From Glaciozyma antarctica PI12 (taxonomy: Eukaryota; Basidiomycota; Microbotryomycetes; Kriegeriales; Camptobasidiaceae), in the NCBI GenBank assembly GCA_002917775.1, contig KZ627153.1, positions 296,005 to 360,004 on the forward strand: a DNA stretch of 64,000 nucleotides, read 5' to 3'. Both the position numbers and the translations under genes were made by a program. The notes under the pieces are model-generated. The model saw nothing but the letters and a program-made list of their open reading frames with translations, ran no database searches and was not told the DNA's origin. Of the stretch, positions 10,801-20,269 are shown piece after piece (positions within the stretch are counted from its first letter, which is position 1; every line of letters begins with the position of its first letter).

Positions 10801-12368
10801 TAGTTCTCTTCGAGGAAGATCTGCTTGACGGGTTTAAAGTCTGCCCAAACCGTAAGTGATTGCAGAGGATGACGAAGAGGCGAGGGAAGAACCGCACCCT
10901 TGAGCATGCGCTGAAGGTTCTCCACCTCAGCGTTACGCCAGCCGTAAACTGTGAGGCTCTTTAGTTGGCCAGCGAGGGCTAGAAGCGAGAGATGACGCAC
11001 TTGATTGATCCGGATCCCCAACGATGGTGAGGCTGGCGGACGCCTTCGCAAGACACTTGACGAACTTGTACTGGATGACGCTCGTGTCTTGGAACTGTTT
11101 GGAGACAGTCAGCTCCTGTAGACGAGAAGCGGGAGACTGGACGCACCTCGTCAATGAGGACAGTCTTGACTTTGCCGACGACGTGGGGGTGCTTATCGAC
11201 GAGATCGAGTCTGTTCCTCCTCAGGGTCAGCCACGCCCTCAAGCAGACGTTCCGAACGCACCCGTAAAGTAGCAGATCGTCGAAATCCAGCGCGTTACTC
11301 GCTCGCAGCTCAGCATTGTACTTCCTGCGTCGTTCATCAGCTCCCTTCTCGTCTTGGAGAAGGAAAGCACGCACTCGAAAACCTCCGCATACATCCTCAC
11401 CTTCTCGCGGTACTCGTCGCTGATATGCTCCTTGTGAGTCTCCTGTTGCACGTACTCCTCGCGGGTTGTGTTGCGCGACTTGCATTGCGAAATGATGTCG
11501 CCCGCCGTGTTGGGCTTGAAGCCCTTCCGTAAGCGGGCCACTGCATCGGTGTCGAGCCCTTTCGTGTCGACCTGAGTGTTCTGAATCGCACGTTTGATGA
11601 TCGCCATGCTGGGAGAGTTTCAGAGGATGGCGAAGCGGAGAAGATGGGAGGACGCACCAGTCATCGCGGTCGGCTACGGTGAAGCTGGGAGAGAGGTCGA
11701 CGAGCTTGCCGTATTTCCGGAGGTCTGCGAAGCGTTAGTTTAGTCGACTGCGTGAGGAGAGGGCACTCACAGCGGACGCAGACGCTGGAAGCAGCAGGTC
11801 AGCGTACGCTCGAGCTTGACGAGGAGCGGGACGGGCTTACGAGTGGAAAGTCCCCATCATCAATCGCTCTACGACAGCGCTCCCAACCAGCAGCTTTAGT
11901 CGTGCCTTCATCTCGTTCGCCGCCTTGTTGGTGAAGGTGACCACCCTGTGGGAGAAACGCCATCAGCTTCCCCGTTCCTCCCACCCACGCCGCACTTACA
12001 CCATATCCTCTGGGCTCAGCTTGTAGTGCTGAGTCACGTACGCCACCCGCGCCGTAAGAACCTTGGTCTTGCCTGCATCCCCCAAACAACAATGAGCTCC
12101 CACCCATCATGCCTCTCAAATCAACGCACCACTCCCCGGCCCAGCGAGGATCTGGAGTCCCCCCGCCGGAGGATAAATGACGGCACTCTTCTGAGCCTCA
12201 TTCAGCGCCGGCAGGTACTGTGCTGGGAGTTGTTGGGCGAACGGGAGCGTTGTTTGGAGCGGGGGTTTGGCGGGCGCTGGGAGGTCGAACTCGGCTGGTG
12301 GCTGCTCCTCCTCCTCGGATTCTGCCTCTGCTTGAGCGGCGAAGAAGTCGAGATCGTCTGGTGGTTCC
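7854..12368 (-). CDS. SRS2: Srs2/UvrD-type SF1 DNA helicase
   Basis: ATP-dependent 3'-5' DNA helicase of the UvrD/Rep group, expected to strip Rad51 filaments and control recombination at forks. Motifs appear in order on the minus strand: Walker A (LAGPGSGK, about 12120, split by an intron), VVTFTNKAANEM (Ia), NALDFDDLL, IDEFQDTS (II), VGDPDQSIYGWRNAE (III), ENYRST (IV), CHSAKGLEWPVVF (V, about 9495) and RRLLYVAITRAQ (VI, about 9280). At least fifteen short introns. The C-terminal third is disordered and Ser/Pro-rich, with a SUMO-interacting motif (VVIDLTSD, about 8005-8028) and a basic end (KKPPPGKKSRKST). The start is the ATG at 12366-12368 (MEPPDDLDFF). A bacterial-PcrA-like or Fbh1 assignment is less likely because there is no F-box and the C-terminal SIM is Srs2-like. 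Confidence 0.85.
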
Positions 12369-13832
12369 ATCGGCTGAGTCGAGGCGAGGTGAGAAGGGCA
12401 GAGGCACCAACGCAAGTTGTTCGAGGGCTCTCTTGGCCTTCCTCCACACTCTGCTAAGCTCGCCTTAGGTTCACCAGCACAGGTAAGTCCGTCCTGTCTG
12501 GCTCAGAGCTCACTGGGAGCAAAGCTGCCCAAAGCCGCAGACGAGCGCGAAAAGAAGCTCCTCCTCTCTCCTCCTCTCTCCTCCTCTCTCAGCTCGCCGG
12601 CCCCATCACCTCCCTCCTCGATCAGCCTCTGCTGACTCAAACATTCCTCCTCGTGATCTGCGCATCGGCTCTCCTCGACCTTACACGCCCACCGACGCTT
12701 TCCGCCATCAGCTCGTCCGCCCCTTCTACCAAGCTCTCACCCACCTCGCCCCCACCGACAGTCCAGCACTCGCCACTCTTTCCTGGTTCACTGCAAGTCT
12801 CGGGAACTGGGGCGTTAAGGCTGGGATGATCCGTGCTGGAACGTAATTTGAGCTGGAACGAGCGCTCGATGCGCTGCGAGAGACCGAGATGGAGGGATAG
12901 GGCCGCTTGGGGGTTGTGGGGGGTCTCAAAGCTCGCGTCGGTGTTGAAGGACTTCGGCGGGATAGCAGAAGTGCGAGGGGAGGGGAGTTGGACTGGAGCT
13001 TGATGAGTGACGGGGTCGAGCGGAGGAAGAATAGCCTTCATCACGTCGCTCTTCCACTTTGCCTGACTCTCGTGGCGAAAGCAGGAACTCTGCTGAAGAC
13101 GAACAATGACAGGTTTGAGATGGAACGAGCTTGCTTTCCTGCGAATGACAAACCGTCGTCGCTTGCACGCGCGCCCCTTCGTCCACCTCTTCGCGTCTCG
13201 CAGCTGCTCCCTAGTTTCGCTCTCGTCTGAGGCTCTCGCCACCTCATCCAGCCCTACTCGCGAACTGTTTCCACGCCAGGAAGCTGCGTCTCACCTGAAC
13301 CTCCCGATGTTGGCGAAAGAAGCGGGCTTGACGCTTCGCGGCTCCGCACCTCCTCACGAGTCCTTTCGCATTCTTGCTCCCCGTCAAGGCGCGCACCATC
13401 CTACGGGCAAAGGTGGTCGAACATTTTCAGCTGAAGGGGATGAGAATCACCAGTTCTCCGTTTTTCGCTTTTGTCTACTATTGCTTATTGATATGCGGGT
13501 TCGTCGTCGTCGTGGTCGTGGTCGAGTTTTGCAGCGAGGTCGGGTACAGAGCGAAGCAGAGGCTTTCAGCAGCGGACGACGAGTAGTGCCTGGTGCAATT
13601 GCTTGCGTTTGAGGAACGGGTGCGGACTTGCGGACTCCGGGTGGATCTCGGTCGTTCTCGCTCCCTCCTCATCTCGTTCGTGCGATCTCGTTCTTTCGAG
13701 TGGAACTTGCTAGACCCTTCGAGTTGAGCGTGGCTCAGTTCGTACGGCCTCTTGAACACGCGTACAGCGTCAGAAGTCGACCGGGGGAGAGAGAGAGCGT
13801 CAACTTGAAAGTGACGTCGGTCAGTCGACTTG
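12369..13832. other. Gene-poor stretch; one weak plus-strand frame
   Basis: Upstream of the helicase, divergent. A plus-strand frame of about 85 codons ends at a TAA near 12846 (segments TDAFRHQLVRPFYQALTHLA and ALATLSWFTASLGNWGVK). It reads like protein, but no start or family was found. Nearby (12556-12595) is a tandem ctcctcctctct repeat. The rest (12.85-13.83 kb) has open frames on both strands without recognisable motifs. Confidence 0.3.
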
Positions 13833-13849
13833 AACTTCAACTTGAAGTT
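13833..13849. repeat. 17-bp near-perfect palindrome upstream of grg1
   Basis: AACTTCAA, a central C, then TTGAAGTT: two 8-bp arms with a single central base, about 95 bp upstream of the grg1 start codon. Related cttgaa/ttgaag words occur close by (13803-13808, 13828-13834). The position suggests a binding site for a dimeric regulator. The spacing does not fit a heat-shock element. Confidence 0.5.
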
Positions 13850-13941
13850 GGACTGGAGGACACTCTCTCTCTCTTACCACTACCCTACTCTNTACTNNCA
13901 CTTTCACCTTCANCCCNAACCAACACNANTTCAACTACAGC

Positions 13942-14370
13942 ATGTGAGTAGCTTNNNNNNNNNNNNNNNNNNNNNNNNNNNNNNNNNNNNNNNNNNNNNN
14001 NNNNNNNNNNNNNNNNNNNNNNNNNNNNNNNNNNNNNNNNNNNNNNNNNNNNNNNNNNNNNNNNNNNNNNNNNNNNNNNNNNNNNNNNNNNNNNNNNNNN
14101 CNTTCTTCTTTTCNGNGCTTTCNAAAACGTCGCCAAGGGGTGAGTCTTTGGACGACGACGACGAGGGCTATGAACTGATGGAGTGAGTGTAGACATACCG
14201 ATGCTTCCCTTACCGACCGCGCTTCGGCTGGATTCTCGGCGATGGGAGACAAGGTCGACGAGAGCGCTCATGGATCCAAGGCGTCCGCGCACAAGGAGAT
14301 GGCCAAGAACGTGAGTTCCTTCGCGAGATGGATGAGGGGATGGGAAGCTGATGAGCTCTCTCGACAGTGA
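13942..14370 (+). CDS. grg1: Glucose-repressible protein Grg1/CCG-1, copy 1 (gap inside)
   Basis: Small hydrophilic stress and starvation protein of the Grg1/CCG-1 family. Readable exons give VAK-GHTDASLTDRASAGFSA, then MGDKVDESAHGSKASAHKE and MAKN. This matches the family pattern (AK..N.....RA.AG..A..DK.D...H..KA..HKE.AK.). The start codon appears split by an intron: AT at 13942-13943 followed by GTGAGT, as in the copy at 25.2 kb. The N-terminal exon is hidden by an N run (13955-14100). A further intron (GTGAGTTCC...CTCGACAG) ends directly before TGA at 14368-14370, so the stop codon stands alone in the last exon. Expected to be induced on glucose depletion or stress. Confidence 0.75.
13955..14100. 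other. Assembly gap (run of N)
   Basis: 146 undetermined bases, flanked by isolated N calls at 13892-13928 and 14102-14123, inside the first part of grg1 copy 1. Confidence 0.99.
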
Positions 14371-14447
14371 TCTGGTCCTTCCTTTGAGCTTGAACTCCCC
14401 TGCAACCCGTCGTTTTTGATCTGTGATTCGTCGTCCTTGTCGAGAGC

Positions 14448-14487
<40 letters not shown>

Positions 14488-15209
14488 CCCTTCGTTCGCG
14501 TCTTCAGTCCAAGGCAAAGCGACGCCAGTTCTCTCGAGCCATCTTCGAGACGTTCGAGAGCGGGGGGCTCTGCACGAACGCAAGGAGAGAACGGAGCTGG
14601 AAGCAGAGCTCGCTCGTCGAGCTCGTTCGTCTCGCCGGAGGGCTGCTCCTCTCGTCTGGGTAGATTCGGTTTGAGAACAAGCATTGAGGAACGCGCAAAA
14701 GCTTTTAGAGGGTGCATTCAGATAGAGCAGACCCATCGAGCAGAAAGGAGCAGCGAATCTCGCACGAATCTGGCAAGTAGCGAAGCTCCCGCTGGTCGAC
14801 GCCAAGTCGCAAATTCTGAATGGCGACGCGAGCAAAAACGACACCTCCTAAGCTGCTTTCGTCGGATTGCTGCTGTACGTAGGGCTTTCAGGAAACGAAA
14901 GGCTTGTACGAACGAGCGCGAGCAGTGCCAAGCGGTGCTTAGCTTCCGACGAGCAGTGCAACCTCGAGGTGGCTAGCAGCAGAACCGACGGCGTTGATCG
15001 CGGCAAGGAGACGCAGATCTCGGTATCACAAGAGCTGGTAGCGAGGATGGGAGGCCGAGAGTGGGCGGAGAGCGGGCGGAGAAGCTGAATGCGGGAATGC
15101 GAAGTTGCTCCCTTCACATTCCTCCAACAGCAAAAACACCATAGACAGATCCTCCTGCGACGCATCAATCATCAGTACCACCACCCCACCTCGCACGAAC
15201 CGACTCACC
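14371..15209. other. Intergenic with (GA)n microsatellite; no gene recognised
   Basis: A pure GA dinucleotide repeat runs from 14452 to 14485. Long open frames through this region on both strands carry no recognisable motif and show no convincing splice pattern, so I treat the stretch as 3' flank of grg1 plus 3' flank of the next, convergent gene. Confidence 0.45.
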
Positions 15210-15930
15210 TTATTCCTCATCCGAATCGTCGAGGGTGATGACCTCTATCTGCTCCTTCGCCCACACCTCCAACAACTTGATCGTCTTGGGGAACCACCCC
15301 TCGATCCCATTCTCCTCCAGCTCCTCTCTCGTCCTCTTCAAATCCTTCACCAGTCTCCCCAAACTCCTCTCATCACTCTCCTCCTCCCTCCTCTCATCCT
15401 CGCAAGCTCTCTCAACACCTCATCCATCTGCTCATCAAACGCGTCCCTCCCCCCTACCCCCGCCGAATCATCCACATCCGAAGCACTAAGATCACACAAC
15501 GTACACTCCGCCATTCCCACCACCAACTCGAACGCATCCTTCGCCGTCCCCGGTCCCGGAAAGCTTCGCAACTTCTCCACCTCCCCAAAGAAAGGCCTGA
15601 CCGCCTCCGCATAATCATCTATCGTACCCCCCTCCTTCACCGCGTCCGAAGCCGCTCGTACATCTGCCATCACCTGGGCTTTGTAGGCTGCTCGCGCGGT
15701 GGAGAGGTGCGGCGCGAGGAGGGATTCGATGAGGGTGGTAGTTGCGGGGGAGCAGGTGAGGAGAGCGGTGGAGAGGATGGTGGAGAGGGTTGTGAGGGGG
15801 AGGAAGGGGATGTAGGCGGAGGGGGTTAGGGGGGTGGGGAGGTCTGAGGAGGGCGTTAGCGGAGCAGGGAGGGGGAGGGGAGAGGCGTACCGCGCTTGAT
15901 GCGCTTGCTGGGTGGTTGTTCGAAGTCCAT
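15210..15930 (-). CDS. Unknown protein with N-terminal basic motif
   Basis: No firm family. I start at the ATG at 15928-15930 because it directly precedes MDFEQPPSKRIKR, a nuclear-localisation-like stretch; the bases before it (CATAG) could be an intron acceptor, so an upstream exon is possible. After an intron near 15850-15890 the protein has two hydrophobic helices (LPLTTLSTILSTALLT), a helical region (ADVRAASDAVKEGG ... FFGEVEKLRSFPGPG), and a charged C-terminus (LKRTREELEENGIEGWFPK ... TLDDSDEE). The layout (basic N-terminus, then helical bundle) resembles the Cut8/Sts1 proteasome tether family, but I see no decisive motif. The stop TAA is at 15210-15212. Confidence 0.55.
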
Positions 15931-16447
15931 TGGAGTAGGCAGAGCTTCCTATGGAGCTGGAGAAGGTGAGGAGTCGTCAGTCGGTGCGGAAGAGACGCCT
16001 GGAGCAGTCTTGGGCGCCTTGCACGCCGTTCCCTCTCCCCAGCGCTGCACTGTTCTCCTATTTCCCACACCACTCCGATACACTGTCCCCCAAAACGTCC
16101 CAAGGAGAGAGGGCACGCACGAGCTGTTGTTGGCGAGAGGTTGGCCTGCGCAGGGGGAGGACGTGTGCAAATTTGGCGGTTGGCTGACGCTAAGGAGCAC
16201 TGATGGCGTGCGATAGAGATGGATTGTAGCGCGGCGAAGTGGTGTGGAGTGTGGAGAGAGGACAAGAAAGGAGAGCTCGTTGCGGACTCCGCGCGTAGTC
16301 GCCTCCTCCTCCGTTCTCTCGACCGCTCTCGAAGATGATTCTGCTGAACTGGCTGTGCACAAAGACTGATTCCAAGCAGTACCAAAGTCTAAACTGAATA
16401 ACTATACCCCCGCCCAAGAGCTCGCTGCCGAGACCAACCCATTACTC
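15931..16447. other. Upstream flank of the unknown gene; possible extra 5' exon
   Basis: Between the start chosen at 15930 and the stop of the ornithine monooxygenase. A minus-strand frame at 15949-16362 could supply an upstream exon for the gene at 15210, but no clean join was found. Confidence 0.3.
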
Positions 16448-18474
16448 CTATCCGATCCATCCCTCCCTCAAGATCCCGCCAACAACCTCTCCCGAGCGAA
16501 CAGCAAGCACACTATCCAACCACAATTAGCCCCGTTCCATCGTGAAAGAAAGAGGGAAGAAACTCACCTCAACAGCGAATCCGAGATCCCATGCGTCGCC
16601 TCGTTGCAGCCCTGGAGCCAAACGGTGGGACGGAACTTGCCCTCCCTCCTCTCCATCCCCTCTCCCACCGTATACTCACTCGGAAGCTTGAGTCGATAGT
16701 TCTCCGCGACTACGAAATCCCCACTCGTCGCAGCAGTTTTGGCAAACGATCCTCGGCTGGAAGGAGCGGTCGACGACGATGCGCGGGATTCGGATCCGAG
16801 CGACGCGGAGGTGGCAGAGAGGTTCGAAGCGCGTTCGTGGCGGGAGAGACGCTCGGAGAAGAGGTGGGAAGGGAGGGCGAGAGGGACGAGGGATTCGTCT
16901 GGGGGGGAGGGGATGGCAGGACGGAAGATGGCGCCGAAAGAGGTGGTGGAGGTGGTGGTGGCAGAGGTGGTGGTGGCAGAGGTGGGGGTGGAGGGGAAGA
17001 GGATTTCCTTCCAGTCCTGACGGTTGTAGCCCGTCGCGCTGAAGACGGCGTCGTACGTCTCTGTGCGGCTGGTCGAGGCGAGAGCGTGGACGAGGTTGAG
17101 AGTGATGCCGCCTGAGGGGACGGACCAGGCAGAGGTGAGTTCGGTGTAGGGGTGGATGACGATCTTGGGGTCGAGGTTGAGGGTCGTCGAGTGAGGAGAG
17201 TTGGAAGTGAGGGCGATGTCCTCGTCGACTTTTTGAGCGTACATCGTTGCGTAGACCTGCGAAGGATGCAAAATTGTCAGCGCATATTCAGCAGCGATGA
17301 TTGAAGAACGTACGGTGTCGAGTGTGCGAGGGTTGACGACGGAGTAGTTCGTGTTCTTCGCTTCGCGCATAACGACGTCCCTCCCTCGCGCATCGAGTCC
17401 AAAGACGGCGTTACTCATCCCCGGGTCGAAAACTTCGTTGCTGAAGGGACTGTCGTCCGCCGGCCTGAGGGATCCGCGCCGAATGAAGAGGTCGATCTGA
17501 GGGCGATGCTCGAGGGACGCAGGGAGGCGTTTGGCGAGAAAGTTGCGAAGGGAGAGGAAAATTTCCGCCGACGACTGCCCGGCGCCGACGACGGCCAAAC
17601 GGATCGGTCGGTCGAGGAGGGAGGGTAGGATAGGGACGGAGTCGATTCGATCGAGGATAGGACCGAGTCGACTCGCTCGAGGTAAGCCGAGGAATGGACG
17701 ACGCGGTTCGTGGCGACGATTTCCTCGCTCATGAGCTGTTGAGGGAATCGCGCCGATCCTCCGGTGGAGAGGACGATGTTGCGCGCGAGCCGTTCAACGA
17801 TCGATCCCGTACGAACGTCCTTGGAGGTGATTTTGAGGAGCTGAACGTCGTCCTCGCCGAGAATCGCTTCGACGGCGACGACCTCCTCGCCGAACGCCAT
17901 TTTGCTGCCCTCGGCCTCGAGCTCGAGCTGGACCTTTCGCGCGGCCCAGGTGAGGTAGTCGGCGTACTCGCGGCGGGTAGGAGTAAAGGTCGCGAGGGAG
18001 ATGAAGGAGATGAGGCGGGAGGGGGAGAGGGAGTGGAGGTAGCAGATGAACGTGTAGGGACTCTGAGGGTTCCTGAGCGTTGCGAGGTCCTTTAAGAAGC
18101 TGTAGTCGAGAGGTTAGCTGAAGGCCTCGCAGCGAAAAAGGAGAGGAGAAAACTGCGCACGAGATCTGCATCCTCGACCCATCAAGCATCATGCCAGGGT
18201 GCCACTTGAACGCCTCGTGCTTCTCGATGAAGCAGGCAGTGAGCTTCCTCTCGAGCTTCTCCCCCTTGCCCTCCGTCGTCGTCGACTCCTTCCCGCCCCT
18301 TCCAGCAAGCGCCTCTTGAAGACCTCCTAGCGAAGAAAAGATTTGTGCGTCGTTCGATCGGGACGACACGGGTGCCTGCGCTCCTGCGTTGTGCTCTGCG
18401 AGCGCTACGGCGATGCTGAGAGAGGCGGGGCCGAAGCCACAGCAGAGGACGTCGTAGATTTGGGGAGTCGACAT
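16448..18474 (-). CDS. sidA: L-ornithine N5-monooxygenase (siderophore biosynthesis)
   Basis: FAD- and NADPH-dependent hydroxylase making N5-hydroxyornithine, the first committed step of hydroxamate siderophores. Seen in order: FAD site GFGPASLSIA near the N-terminus, FIEKHEAFKWHPGMMLDGSR (substrate region), NADPH site MAVVGAGQSSAEIF (about 17560-17600), FDPGMSNAVF, and the ATGY segment (SATGYNRQDWKEIL, about 17020). The C-terminus reads CNEATHGISDSLL, then after a GTGAGT intron VLAVRSGEVVGGIL ... EGWIG and TAG at 16448-16450. Start ATG at 18472-18474 (MSTPQIYDVLCCGFGP). Around 16930-17000 a GT-rich repeat encodes a Thr/Ser run absent from typical SidA. An ATCWGATAA-type GATA site lies 28-36 bp upstream, suggesting iron repression. 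No NRPS, acyltransferase or siderophore transporter was recognised next to it. Confidence 0.88.
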
Positions 18475-18885
18475 CGAAGGCGTTCGGTGATGGGGGAAGA
18501 GTTATCTGATGGACCAGAGATCAGTAACTCGTACGGGTACTTACGGAGCTGGGCCGCTAAAGCTAGAGCGTACGGAAGCGTGCTTAGATCCCAAAACAAG
18601 TGGCGGGGAGTTGACTTAAACACCTTGGCGCGGGGAAGTGACGCGCGGTGCTTAGAACGGGCGCCGCCCTGCTTCGAGGTCGTGGAGGAGACGGCCTGAG
18701 TGGAGTACTGGTGCAATGAGCAGTAAGAGGTGGTGGTAGGAGGAGAAGGAGCCGAGCGAGTCCGATCTCCGAACTAGGCAGGAGCTCCTCCCGATCCGGC
18801 ACTGACGCACTCTCTCTCTCCAACAGCCCTCGATAGTGTACACCTGGCCTTGTAGAACGACGCAGCCAACGCCCCTGGGATTCAT
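18405..18885 (-). other. Possible spliced upstream ORF overlapping the sidA start
   Basis: An ATG at 18883-18885 opens MNPRGVGCVVLQGQ; a good intron (donor GTGTAC at 18843, acceptor CACTCAG at 18696, 148 nt) joins it to a second frame that runs over the sidA ATG in another frame and stops at TAG 18405-18407. The product would be about 115 residues with no recognised domain. It may be an upstream ORF that limits sidA translation, a 5' UTR intron read by chance, or a separate small gene. Confidence 0.3.
18502..18510 (-). promoter_or_regulatory. GATA-factor site of the iron-regulator type
   Basis: Reads ATCAGATAA on the minus strand, a full match to ATCWGATAA, the extended site described for fungal iron-repressing GATA factors (SreA/Urbs1/Fep1 group). 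It is 28-36 bp upstream of the sidA start codon. Function is inferred from the match and the neighbouring gene. Confidence 0.6.
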
Positions 18886-20212
18886 TTTGAACGCTCGGTG
18901 ACCGCGGAAGGTCGGTGGTGTCGCTTTGCGGGCACTGGCAAGAGCTGCACCGATTGCAGGTCTTTCTCGCTGAGGATGCTGGGATATGCTCTCTTCAGTT
19001 CATCTCCAAAGATTGAAAGATATAGCCCAGCAGAAAGGCGGTGAGGGGACAGGTTGACAAGTTTTGAGGGAAAAAGTACAAAATAGGCTACGCAAAAACG
19101 ACCGAGCAGGCTCTGGCCTAATCACCGTCCCCCTCACAATCGATTTATATCACGTCGCCTGCGCCAGAAACTCCATCAGCCTTTGCTCCCCCACTCGCAA
19201 CCCTCTTCGACGACGTACCGTATACTTCGACTCACTGAAACAAACACGGCGCCGAGTAATCCCAGGACCGAGTCTGCCAGGAGCCAAGGGACGCTCCGAA
19301 CGTCCCTCGATCTGGTCCAGCAAAGGCGAAGGCGTTAGCGAGGAAGCGCTCGGAGAGTAGCGACGTACGCGGGCTGTGTCTCTCTCCATCGTAATCAGTC
19401 AACAGCCGAGAACGGCCGACCTCGCCGACTCATCTGCACCAACAGCGAGCGAATCAGCAACGTCCAGCGGGTTACGACCGCGAGCACGCACCGTATCAAA
19501 GCGAGACGAGTCTGCACAGGCACCACCGGCATCAGCTCAAGCCCTCCCTCGCCTCCGCGGAGAGCGACTCACCGTGGGCCTATGAGTCTCAAACGTCGAC
19601 GTATCAGATCGCCAGAAGCAGTAGGGGAGCAGCGCCTGCGAATCCGAGTTAGCGAAGTCACACCGAAGCCCTTTCCCGTCGAAGGACCTACCTGCCTCGT
19701 CTGCGAGAGGCACTGACGTCAGCTAGCCATCCCTCCTCCGCCACTCGAAAGAAGACCCACACGATGAGGACCTGCGCGACAGCTCTGCAGCTGGAACGAT
19801 CGACGAGAGAGGGCTCCCAAGTCTTGAGGAGGCACTGTGTGGCGTTAGCAAAAGTCGGGTGGTTCTGACTCCGCCACCGACGCACCTTGGTACGATCACG
19901 GGCCAAAGGGGATGAGGATCACGACGTTGAGAGGGTAGCTTGACCCGCTCCAAGCTCCTCTCGCGAACCTAGAACTTCGTCGAGAGTATGTTTATCGAAG
20001 GGGTGAAGAAGGAGGAAGAGCGAGGTGTCCGGGGTTTTAACTTTCGAATTTCCTGGGGTATTCCAAGTGGTTAACCTTTTTGACCGTGGGAACTTGAGCT
20101 TTCTCTCCTCGAGCTTCGTCCTGGACTGCTGTGAGCGTTGTACAGGCTCGCTTTCACGCTGAACAGCGTCTAGCTAGGCCCGATATCATCCCCACTCTCG
20201 CCCGCCTTAATC
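18886..20212. other. Unresolved stretch; weak minus-strand intron-rich gene
   Basis: Between sidA and the recombinase. On the minus strand around 19400-19960 several good introns (e.g. 19563-19623 region, 19690 region, 19838-19889 region) can be removed to give a frame with LLKTWEPSLVDRSSC and ALLPYCFWRSDTSTFETH, ending near 19420. No start codon or family was found. The DNA at 20000-20110 is locally AT-richer, as in a promoter. Confidence 0.25.
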
Positions 20213-20269
20213 TTGCCGCTTCAGCGTCCACCGTTCAATCCCTCTTGTTCACCTTCTCCCCACCATGAA

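Noticed and set aside
13828-13852. Heat-shock element upstream of grg1 copy 1
   Set aside because: GAA and TTC units are present, but the spacing is one base, not two.
14452-14485. GA repeat as a CRISPR-like or regulatory array
   Set aside because: A plain dinucleotide microsatellite without spacers.
13885-14844. Long minus-strand frame across the first N run
   Set aside because: It is open only because undetermined bases carry no stops.
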